Shown here in pieces: positions 8,222-15,000 of a DNA stretch of 15,000 bases. The stretch is from assembly GCA_009663005.1 (NCBI GenBank), contig CM018914.1, positions 2,551,951-2,566,950 on the forward strand, given 5' to 3'. The notes under the pieces were generated by a model. The model had not been told where the DNA came from. It did not search any database and saw only the letters and a program-made list of their open reading frames with translations. This stretch comes from Actinidia chinensis (lineage: Eukaryota; Streptophyta; Magnoliopsida; Ericales; Actinidiaceae). Position numbers and translations under genes: made by a program. Numbering within the stretch: position 1 is the stretch's first letter; each line of letters starts with the position of its first letter.

Positions 8222-8871
8222 TCAGTTGTTCACCTTGCGATCTTGCAGCAGCACAACGCTGAATCCCCTCCAATAATAGGCACTGAATCCGGCAACAATC
8301 AAATGAGATGAAAAAAAAAAAAAAAAATCAGATTATCTAACACAAAGTGCAAAGTTCACATCAGAAAGCCAATGTGAAAAATACTGAGATTAAAACTACT
8401 CTTACACCAACGGAAATATAACCCCTCTTATCTCGAAAATGGAAAAAGCCTGAGGGTCCATCATCGAAACTTCAGTTGCCCCGAAACCCAAAACGAAAGT
8501 CATTCAAATATAGATCTTTACCTGGGCATTGTAACCAATCTTGTTAGGACTATTAGGGCTTCTGGAGTCGAAGAACAATGCTTACCCTCGTACATATGTG
8601 TCTGGGGATTTCTCCTAGGTCGCATACTGTAGTATACATGAAGCAAATCTGCGGCAGTAAGTAAATTTTTGGTGCTCTCTCTCAACAAAACGTCCACAGC
8701 CAGAATGGGTCGGATGAAATTTTCTGACACTTGAATGAATGTGGGGTGGCACAGGCCATTAACCTCCTTCAGCATGGGGACTAGAGGGACATTTGAGGCG
8801 GCTTGGTGAATCAAACAAGTCTGGACTGGTATGTTGTCGCCCTCTCCCTCTAACAAAGTCGGCATCTTCAT
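8222..8871 (-). CDS. Antisense ORF, possibly two exons, of the retroelement 3' region
   Basis: Exon 1 (8871-8522) is open for 116 full codons from an ATG and contains a central block with VSENFIRPILAVDVLL, then AADLLHVYY and RPRRNPQTH. It ends in CCCAG/GTAAAG, a good donor. The next AG with a strong T-tract before it (17 T on this strand) ends at 8283. Joining there keeps the frame and adds 20 codons to a TGA at 8224-8222, for about 136 residues. The 239-nt intron is T-rich. Lying antisense upstream of tandem repeats and an LTR-like sequence, it fits the extra antisense ORF known in Tat-group Ty3/gypsy elements. That family match is by general resemblance and context, not by alignment. Without splicing, the ORF ends at 8518. 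Function is unknown. Confidence 0.4.
8311..8327 (+). repeat. Poly(A) run of 17
   Basis: There are seventeen consecutive A residues. On the minus strand this is a T-tract 28 nt before the candidate acceptor at 8283, so it could act as a polypyrimidine-like tract for the antisense ORF. It may simply be a microsatellite. Confidence 0.9.
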
Positions 8872-8879
8872 TGGGGCAT

Positions 8880-9892
8880 GGTCTCTCTATGAGGACGTAT
8901 CTGGAAGGTTATGGCGACACGAAACTAAAGCCTAAGGTCGAGTCGTCATGAACCAGCAATTGAGGCCCGGTTCAACTCTTATGATCTAAAAACAGAAGAA
9001 AAGCGGTGATGAAAGCAGCTCAACTACATAATCCATGATGAGTACAGGCCGCCCAAGCTAGTCGAAAAATAAAACTCGGTCCAATTAAACTCTAGGTCCT
9101 GGGAAAAACAAACCAAGCTTGTCCCAGGGATGATAAATGAAAGTACCACTTAATGAACAAGAGATCAAATCCCTCTGACGGATCTCGGTGTAAACCTCAG
9201 TAGCATAGGAATTTGAGGGCAAACCCGTTTAACTAAACAATGGGTCAGGGGCAAAACCAGATCAAGACTCGAAAATACCAAACCACCCATCAATGGAGGT
9301 GAGCAACCAGGAATAGACGCAATGAAAAAAATGCTCAAATCACACGATCAAAGGACAAACAATGCACCAAGGAAAGCCTAAAAACTACCAAAAATCAAAA
9401 AAGGAAGAAGAAATTGGCCATATGCATGACCGAAGAAGAGAAAATTTGCAAACAAAAACTTATAGTGTTGAGTGAAAGAAAGCAGTTCGGGTTCGGATCG
9501 ATGGGGTTAGATTAGAACTAGTGTTGGGAAGAAGGCCGACGACCAGGAAGGGAAGCCCACCGAGTGTAGAGTGGACAGCATTTGGGGTTGTTGACGCACA
9601 TCTTCTCTAGAAGCTTCATTAGAAAGACGGTTGTGAATAGTGGCATGGAAGACAAACGGTCATACATAAAAGGCTGAAGAGGCATGGAAGGAAACAACCC
9701 AAACGCGCCCCTACAGGTCATTCACGAGGTAATCATCGCGACACCCAAATAATGAGAAAAACAAGCACGTGGCAGACTCACACGTGCATCTAAGCCAAAC
9801 AAAGCCTCAGGAGTAGATAGGGAAAGCCTCGACATCAGTGGCTTAAAATCAAGCTCATAAACTAATCAACCCCGCACGTAGTCGCAACATTA
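8880..9892. other. Retroelement spacer, no gene recognised
   Basis: Moderate GC, few A/T runs, and no long coding frame. A 67-codon minus-strand frame at 9518-9721 has no recognisable domain and is not called. The texture matches the array and LTR to its right, which supports treating it as the same element. Confidence 0.35.
9765..9787. promoter_or_regulatory. Pair of inverted G-box motifs
   Basis: GCACGTG (9765-9771) and CACGTGC (9781-9787) form a 7-bp inverted repeat, each half holding the CACGTG core. The left copy reads CACGTGGC, which also fits an ABA-response element. CACGTG is the known site of plant bZIP and bHLH factors; binding here is inferred. Confidence 0.45.
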
Positions 9893-10545
9893 GGGTAATT
9901 AGTTGAGCTCCTAGCGAGCACCGAACTCTATCCACGAGGTTTTCTAAGTATACTTAGCAAAACATTTTAGAAAAGAGTAGCCGAGCCTCTTAGCAGGGCA
10001 TCAAACTCTGTCCCAAAAGGTTTGCTAATACACTTATAGCAGAATTTTTAGGGAAGAGTTAGCTGAGCTCTTAGCGAGCACCGAACTCTGTTCCACAAGG
10101 TTTGTTAAGTACACTTAGCATAATTTTGAGGGAAGGAGTTAGGCCAAGCTCTTAGCGAGCACCAACTCGGTCCCACAAGTTTCTAAGTACAACATAGCGA
10201 TATTTTTAAGAGTAGCCAAGTCGTAGCAAGTACTGAACTTGTCCCACAAGTTTTACTAAGTACACTTAGTATAATTTTTTAAGGAATGAGCTGGAGCTCT
10301 AGGAATACCGAACTCTTGCTCCCACGAGGTTGCTAAAGATACTAGCAGTCATTTATTCGGTATAAGAGTTAGCAGAGCTCTATGCGAGAGCCAAACCCTG
10401 TCCATGAGTTTTGCTCAATATAATTAGCAAAAATAATTTTAAAAGAGTTAGCCAAATCAAGGTGAGTTCCAAGCTAGCTCTAAGATTACGTAAGTACACG
10501 TACCAAAGATTTTCATGGAAGAGTAAGGAGTTAGGCAGCTCAGTT
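9893..10545 (+). repeat. Degenerate tandem array, period about 79 bp, eight or nine units
   Basis: A recurring phrase (GAGCTC, then tagcgagcaccgaactctg, then tcccacaaggttt, then ctaagtacacttagca, then an AT-rich run, then gaagagttagc) repeats in the same orientation. The tagcgag anchor falls at about 9912, 9991, 10072, 10153, 10224, 10300, 10381 and 10459, giving spacings of 71-81 bp. A last partial unit ends near 10545. Units diverge by substitutions and small indels, with the right-hand units the most decayed. Tandem repeats of this sort occur before the 3' LTR in Tat-group retrotransposons and are known seeds of plant satellites. Confidence 0.85.
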
Positions 10546-10978
10546 TGGAGTTATCCATCTCTACCATGTAGATCTGGCTAAACTATACGTGGGGCCTATA
10601 AAGAAGGGGAAGATTCAAAGTAAAAGGAAATACAAAACAACGTCCAAAAGATAAAATTAATTACAGAAAATCGTTCACGACAAGATTTTTTGAGTGCAAA
10701 AAACTATGTAAATATAGGAATGCGGCAAAAGCAGAATTGTTCAGACTACAAAAATTATTTCAACACGTAATCAGCTGAGCTCACATCAGAGGGAAACAAA
10801 ACTAGCCCTCATGGGGGACGACTGAGCTTGTTGGGGTGTCCTTTGTGGATTAGTTTGCTTGAACGAGATAATGGATATGATCGAACTGAGGAACGTAGTC
10901 ACCAAATGATGTCCATTGATTGATTGGACAAAATGACCGCAATTAAAACGGAAGCCGTAAAGACCGACAGTTAGTTAA

Positions 10979-11002
10979 AAAGGTGAAAAGGTGGGGGGGA
11001 AA
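10979..11002 (+). other. Purine-rich tract, possible polypurine tract
   Basis: A nearly all-purine run (aaaggtgaaaaggtgggggg and following bases) lies left of the LTR-like sequence. Retroelements prime plus-strand synthesis from such a tract immediately before the 3' LTR. However, no TG dinucleotide follows directly, so the LTR start cannot be fixed here; TGTTGGGG at 10829 is an alternative start. Confidence 0.3.
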
Positions 11003-11483
11003 TTCACGCGGGGCACAGCCTCTGGAACCAACAGAGTCGAACATAGCCAGTTAACATGAACCTCGAAGGCATTAAATTCAGCCCATGCGAACTGGAAGGA
11101 CAATTGTAAGCGGATAAAAATAAATGATTTTACAAGCTCGGGGCCACACCAAGAATAGAGGCCATCTCAAGGAAATCACTATGAAGCAAAGTAAGGTGGA
11201 ACGACGTGCACCGGAGCTCAATCGGAGCCCTACCATTATTACCGATGGACTTAGAAATTTGCGTCACATCCGAGGTGCGATGTATTAGTAAGCTCGGGTT
11301 AGGTGACCAAAAGAAAAACAGTCGCTAGTGATCCAGAGGTATGTACAAGGTGGCAGAGGATAAACTTGCCCGACGAGGTTTCCTTTGACAACCTCCATGC
11401 CTGGGGACAAGACATCTACGGTATGGAGCCGTGGTTACCAACTAAGACTTGAGAAGCATAGTTGGCAAGCACCCCCACTGCGC

Positions 11484-11490
11484 TATATAA
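11484..11490 (+). promoter_or_regulatory. TATA box of the LTR-like promoter
   Basis: TATATAA lies in a GCGC-to-AGG context, followed about 30 bp on by the expected start region (near 11515-11525). It appears intact, so transcription could read rightward into the GT-rich DNA. Activity cannot be judged from sequence. Confidence 0.5.
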
Positions 11491-11705
11491 GGAGAACCTA
11501 TGTTCCAAAAAAAGGTACGCGTTTTTAAGCATTTGAAAACCATACACACTCTCTCTATATCTATTATCCGGTCATCAACTTGACTGTTGGAGAACCGCCT
11601 TCCAGAAACGGCTCTTGGCGGCCGATCCATGTGCTGTATTAGGACCTGATAGTGCATTGACTGGTGGTCAGCTCCCATCGCCGCCGCAAAAAAAGACCAC
11701 TGCAG

Positions 11706-12260
11706 GTGTTATCCTCGATTTCTTTTCTCTCCATCTCTCTAACTCAATCCCCACAGCAAGCTATACCGAGGTATGGGTGTTGGCTTCGGCCCCTGGGTGC
11801 ATTCTGCTATTGGGTTGGCCCTTGTTGTTGCTCTGTTTTGTGATGCTGCTGGGTCCAGATTTGTTCGTTTTGGTCTTACTGTTCAGGCTTGGATGGTTAT
11901 GTTTCTGCCTAGCAGCTCTTCCTGTGAAGATGGTTTTAGATCATGAACTTTGGTTTGTCCATGCTGATTGAATTTTTGGGTTTCGGCTTCTTGTTCTTGT
12001 CCTCCTGGAGGCTAGGAATTGGCTGGTTCGTTATTGGTCAAAAGATGGTCCAGTGGGGAGTTTTGCGTGGTGTTTGTGGTTATTATTGTTTGTGGTGTGG
12101 TTTGGACTTATGTTTTTGGTATATCCTCTTGTAGCTGTTTAGGTTTCTTTTGGTGGTGTTCCCCTGGTGTTCATTCGTCCATCGTCCCTTATGGACGGTT
12201 TGATCAATGGGGGAGAGGCTCATGTGATTTTTGTTTTTGAGTTGTGTTTCATGCAAACTT
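11706..12260 (+). other. GT-rich, strand-asymmetric stretch without a recognised gene
   Basis: From about 11760 to 12250 the plus strand is dominated by G and T with very little A. Frames of 118 codons (11615-11971), 63 codons (11943-12134) and 73 codons (12019-12240) are open mainly because A-containing stop codons are rare; their translations are runs of Leu, Val, Phe, Trp and Gly and look like false membrane segments. Such asymmetry fits transcribed leader or intron DNA, or the leader of a retroelement. Coding is not supported. Confidence 0.4.
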
Positions 12261-12740
12261 CTGAGTTTTCATACCGGGGCACATAGACTCCACCTAGATC
12301 TCCCATACACGACATTGCATCCGCCAAAGTGAGATATCTGAACTTCAATTGAGTTCTCAATTAGGTCCCTGACATTGAACGCCGTTTGACACGAAAACAC
12401 TGTCCATGTGGTGCGAAGTTAGAAATTTAAGAAATTGCTTGGAGAAAAATTCAAAATCCTCCTCTAAACTATTGGGACCAAAATGTTTCATACACACCCA
12501 TTTTAAAACGAGTAATATAATTTAACACCAAGACTTTAATAAATTAATCAATTAGGCTCTGGAAATCCAATGTGAGTCAGTATTCAACGATGCACATTTG
12601 GAAGAAAGAATGAGAAATCAGGGAAATCCTCTTAAGCATTACATGTGCACAAATATGTAAGTAATGGAATGGAACTAGTAATAAAACAAGAAAGTGGTGG
12701 GTTAGGATTAAGAGGTGAATTTGTTAATTGCAATAAATAT
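12261..12740. other. Intergenic DNA, repeat-like phrases
   Basis: No gene is visible. Phrases such as tcaattaggtccctgacatt (about 12356) and a looser tcaattaggctctgg (about 12548) resemble common plant dispersed repeats, but no ends or duplications can be defined. Confidence 0.4.
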
Positions 12741-12743
12741 GTA

Positions 12744-12878
12744 TTATCTTCGTGTTAGTGGAGTAACAAGGAATGAGCAAAAAATTTTACCAAAATACTG
12801 AACAAATCCCCTAAATAATGTAAAAAGTGACGCTTTTATTGGAGGGTTCCAACGATCACAATATTTAGACACAACCAT
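12744..12878 (-). CDS. Small 44-residue ORF behind a telobox leader, unknown
   Basis: On the minus strand an ATG at 12878-12876 opens 44 codons to a TAA at 12746-12744. The product is basic, with a hydrophobic, Phe-rich second half (from about residue 18 to 38), compatible with one membrane segment. The region upstream on the same strand (12990-12880) looks like a plant 5' leader, with two telobox-type motifs (12977-12970 and 12944-12937 on this strand TTAGGGTT). A possible donor (TTTTG/GTAAAA) lies within the frame, so the true first exon could end there. No family is recognised and the frame could be chance. Confidence 0.2.
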   Translation of the reverse strand: MVVSKYCDRWNPPIKASLFTLFRGFVQYFGKIFCSFLVTPLTRR

Positions 12879-12936
12879 CCTCGCTCAATCGACTCCAACA
12901 ATTTGGTGGTGAATCGATCTTGATCAATAGTCCTAC

Positions 12937-12977
12937 AACCCTAATTTCACTAATTTCTAAGTGATTGGGAACCCTAA
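12937..12977 (-). promoter_or_regulatory. Two telobox motifs
   Basis: AACCCTAA occurs at 12937-12944 and 12970-12977 on the plus strand, i.e. TTAGGGTT on the minus strand. Teloboxes are known in plant promoters and first introns, especially of growth and translation genes. The pair sits 59-99 bp upstream of the small ORF's ATG. Confidence 0.5.
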
Positions 12978-12979
12978 TT

Positions 12980-13570
12980 AAAACATAAGTGTTTTTTATG
13001 CCCTAAATCGGACTAAGGCATATTGTTAACCTAGTTCTGTTTTTATTCATCCATCCCATCATGTGCCAGTCCAATTCCATATAATATTAAGTTTTTTTAA
13101 CGCCCACGTTGTAAATGAAAGTTCATGTGTTCACATGAGTTTTTTTTTTTTTAAGTCAGGGCTCTAAGAAAACATTTTTTTGGTCACTAGTTTAGAGGAG
13201 TTTGAATTTATTTTTTTTTTGTCTAAAACATGTTTTATTAAAGTTCAGCTCAGACATCACATGTACAAATTCAAACCAAATTTGACTGAGTTAAACCTCA
13301 AAAAAAGTAATTGAGGAATAATTAAAAGTTCAGATTTTAATGATATATTTAATGTGCTATGATTTTTTTATTAAAGGCATAAAAAAAGAAAAGAAAAGAA
13401 GGAGTTATGATTCCTTAAACACATTCATTTTTTACATGGACAACCTAACAAGTCATAATCATGACTGACGGAGTGTACCCTCCACATCGCATGAACAAGA
13501 GATATTTTAATCTATTTACTTCAACTCAACGTCCACTTTAACAAAAGTTGTTTCCTCATAGCTTGGAAAG
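12980..13570. other. AT-rich intergenic DNA
   Basis: Several long T or A runs, including 13 T at 13140-13152, and stops in all frames. No gene is seen. A small hairpin (CCACTT/AAGTGG, 13599-13616) lies just right of the stretch. Confidence 0.5.
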
Positions 13571-13678
13571 TACGCTAAAATGTAACAAAAAGCGTACACC
13601 ACTTCATCAAAAGTGGAGCGCAAAGATACGGTTTAAAAAAGGAAAAGTAAAAATATTTACATGCAAAGTGGGCATTAC

Positions 13679-13975
13679 CTAGACAATCAACGAAGCAGGT
13701 CTCCTTTCTTCTCTCCAACCTCTCAAGCGTGCCCACCATAATTTTGTTTGATGCTCGCATTCGTCAGGTTGGCGGTATGTCAAACCTGCTCCAACTGCAT
13801 GCTTTATCATGGAAGCAATGTTTTTCTTCCCAGCCATATGAATGCGTAAACATTCGCTAGGAGAGACACATGCACCATACCCTGACGTCCCCGCTGCTGC
13901 CCCGCCTTCCATATTTTTTGTCTCTTTGCTCCAAATCCTGCTCCGCAGACGCTTCTGCCTTCTTTCCACCATCAA
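13679..13975 (-). CDS. Hypothetical 98-codon ORF
   Basis: The frame runs from tandem ATGs at 13975 to a TAG at 13681-13679. It encodes a strongly basic protein: an Arg/Lys-rich start (residues 3-20), a Gly/Ala-rich middle, and Trp/Arg-rich end (residues 79-92). GC content is higher than in the flanks, which slightly favours coding. The stop codon overlaps a donor-like CTAG/GTAATG, and the start follows a strong donor GGG/GTAAGT (about 13982), so the segment could instead be intron plus exon of another frame. No domain is recognised. Confidence 0.25.
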   Translation of the reverse strand: MMVERRQKRLRSRIWSKETKNMEGGAAAGTSGYGACVSPSECLRIHMAGKKNIASMIKHAVGAGLTYRQPDECEHQTKLWWARLRGWREERRPASLIV

Positions 13976-13980
13976 CTTAC

Positions 13981-14055
13981 CCCTTAGCAGGATTTGCTAG
14001 CACCATCACCGGATACCGACACTCCTGAGAAGCCACCAGGTGGGGGAGTTGCGAT
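13981..14055 (-). CDS. Possible short exon
   Basis: On the minus strand a segment between an AG preceded by a C/T-rich run (near 14058) and the donor GG/GTAAGT is open in two frames. One (ending VMVLANPAKG) runs through the donor; the other (PPPGGFSGVSVS, ending SKSC-stop) extends open further upstream to about 14145. Both look more protein-like than chance, but only one can be right and neither is recognised. Confidence 0.2.
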
Positions 14056-14059
14056 TGCT

Positions 14060-14917
14060 TGATTTACCAACCCGGGAAAGGAAGCAGAAGAATGGTCACA
14101 AATGGAATACACGTACAAAAAATGAAAAGACACATACGAAGATCATCTTCTTTCTATATTTTTTTTCCCCTGGAGGGACATACGAAGCCGATTGGCGGCC
14201 TGATGATTTTTCAAACAGGTGTTTGCATTTCTAATAAGTTTTGAACAGTCTAGATCTTACTTGTAACAATAGTCCGGGGGGTGTCCCTAATATAAAGCTC
14301 TCAATGTGCCGCAGTAACAAATTTTAGACACAAATCAAACAAAAGCTAACATCAAAAGTTTAATTGCAGATTGCATACTGCTAGTGCTTCTCAGCAATGA
14401 ACATTTGGGGATTTGAATGCTAGTAATAAGCAATGGAAGGGATTGCCCATCGTACAAGTTTCACTCAAAGTCAAACCTAAATAAAGAATCACAAGTTAGT
14501 TAGAAAGTAATCCTCTTCGTGATATGATCAGGAAGTTTAAGATATCAACGCGAAATGTCCCTAATAAACAACATACCCAAGCATGTTCATGTCAGGGTCA
14601 CTTTTCTTTTTCTTCCTTCCCTCAACTACCATACATTTACCTTTACCTTTTAAATTTGACCACAGAACACAGATGGAACCACTCACAACTGCAGAGGGCC
14701 CCCCAACCCAACCCAACCCAACCTCTCCCTTTTTCCTAGGAGTGCACACTAAAAGGATTACCCAATCAGATTGAAAAAACTCTCGCTACCAACAAGCACG
14801 TCCCAACACCACAATCTGATATGCATCTATCTGTCATGATAAGAGCATTAAAAAACAATTTTGACTGAGATTCAGTGATGTTCTAAAAACCTGAAACTAA
14901 TTGGGTATTTTTTCCAG
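14060..14917. other. Intergenic DNA, no gene established
   Basis: Short plus-strand frames at 14040-14244 and 14524-14774 overlap T-rich or CA-rich DNA and are at chance length. The section at 14590-14740 is C/T-rich with a CCCAA microsatellite. No repeat ends or RNA genes are seen. Confidence 0.4.
14702..14721 (+). repeat. CCCAA microsatellite, four units
   Basis: Four CCCAA pentanucleotides in tandem. They resemble but do not match the plant telomere repeat CCCTAAA. Confidence 0.9.
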
Positions 14918-15000
14918 CGTGTGGTCATGGTCACAAAGCACCATAAGATTCAAAGGCATGCCAAACTCGTAGGAAAGGCACCCTGTTTTTTTCTTCAATT
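14918..15000 (+). CDS. Possible exon entering the right edge
   Basis: A textbook acceptor (TATTTTTTCCAG ending at 14917) precedes a frame open to the window edge: R-V-V-M-V-T-K-H-H-K-I-Q-R-H-A-K and on. The minus strand of the same DNA is also open for about 27 codons, but its upstream splice context is poor. There is too little sequence to identify a product. Confidence 0.2.

Larger units (their letters stand above)
8222..11705 (+). mobile_element. 3' portion of a Ty3/gypsy Tat-like LTR retrotransposon (candidate)
   Basis: In order from left to right the stretch holds an antisense ORF (8522-8871), a spacer with no coding capacity, a roughly 79-bp tandem array (9893-10545), a purine-rich tract (10979-11002) and a promoter-bearing LTR-like sequence ending near 11705. 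This order is characteristic of the segment between pol and the 3' LTR in plant Tat elements (Ogre, Retand). No gag, protease, reverse transcriptase or integrase is visible, so the element is either truncated at its left side or its polyprotein lies outside. The left boundary is arbitrary, and no target-site duplication or second LTR was found in the window. Confidence 0.45.
10829..11705 (+). mobile_element. LTR-like sequence (3' or solo LTR)
   Basis: The right half has the layout of a plant Ty3/gypsy LTR: a GC-moderate U3, TATATAA at 11484-11490, a short leader with CACTCTCTCTAT, then tcatcaacttgactgttgga and a GC-rich U5 with an inverted gaaccgcctt/cggctcttggcgg-like portion. No primer-binding site follows on its right, so it is read as a 3' or solo LTR. 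The left border (10829 or about 11002) and right border (about 11705, at a CTGCA) are estimates; no matching second LTR was found. Confidence 0.45.

Noticed and set aside
9518..9721. A 67-codon minus-strand frame in the retroelement spacer.
   Set aside because: There is no domain or splice support, and its position between the antisense ORF and the array matches a non-coding spacer.
10829..11705. A 5' LTR followed by an internal region to the right.
   Set aside because: No primer-binding site complementary to a tRNA 3' end is visible after about 11705, and no gag-like frame follows. The antisense ORF and tandem array on the left fit a 3' LTR better.
11615..12240. Three overlapping plus-strand frames that translate to hydrophobic, membrane-like proteins.
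   Set aside because: The frames are open because the DNA is GT-rich and poor in A, which removes most stop codons. The Leu/Val/Phe/Trp content follows from the composition, and the frames overlap one another.
14702..14721. An interstitial telomere tract.
   Set aside because: The unit is CCCAA, not the plant CCCTAAA, and there are only four copies.
1..15000. A CRISPR array, phage, operon or other prokaryotic system.
   Set aside because: Coding density is very low, no spaced exact repeats with unique spacers are found, and the splice-like signals and repeats are of plant type.

Overview
This window looks like nuclear DNA of a flowering plant. It is AT-rich and gene-poor, with long homopolymer runs, GA and other microsatellites, candidate splice sites of plant type and pieces that resemble several classes of plant transposable element. 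I found no rRNA, tRNA, CRISPR array or prokaryote-style operon, and no protein that I can name with confidence. Nearly all coding calls below are weak, short or exon-like. I cannot identify the species.

Layout. Positions 1-4300 are mostly AT-rich intergenic DNA. They contain a 130-codon open stretch of unknown meaning (569-958), a diverged 30-bp tandem duplication (2215-2274), a weak minus-strand reading frame (2615-2833) and a SINE-like element on the minus strand (about 3435-3570) that shows A-box and B-box promoter motifs at tRNA-like spacing. A short GC-richer island (4306-4494) and a possible 59-nt micro-exon (4691-4749) follow. Positions about 5345-6240 differ in composition and resemble plant mitochondrial intergenic DNA, so this may be a nuclear mitochondrial insertion. 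Positions about 6700-7750 resemble DNA-transposon or MITE debris, with inverted-repeat ends, a fold-back core and a triplicated 10-mer. A nested palindrome lies at 7813-7856.

The most coherent unit is about 8222-11705. It contains an antisense ORF (8522-8871) that may splice in frame to a short terminal exon (8222-8282), then a spacer, then a degenerate tandem array with a period of about 79 bp (9893-10545), then a sequence resembling the promoter and R/U5 part of a Ty3/gypsy LTR (TATATAA at 11484). That order (antisense ORF, tandem repeats, 3' LTR) is known from the Tat group of plant Ty3/gypsy retrotransposons (Ogre, Retand and relatives). The fragment therefore reads best as the 3' end of such an element; the polyprotein and 5' LTR are not visible here.

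Downstream of the LTR is a strongly GT-rich stretch (about 11760-12250). After it come a small minus-strand ORF behind a leader with two telobox motifs (12744-12977), AT-rich DNA with poly-T runs, a weak minus-strand ORF with nearby splice-like signals (13679-14059), and a possible exon entering the right edge (14918-15000).

No set of genes here forms a recognisable pathway. I did not find convincing evidence of a new biological system. The items most worth checking are the retroelement 3' region with its young-looking repeat structure and antisense spliced ORF, the nested palindrome, and the organelle-like block.
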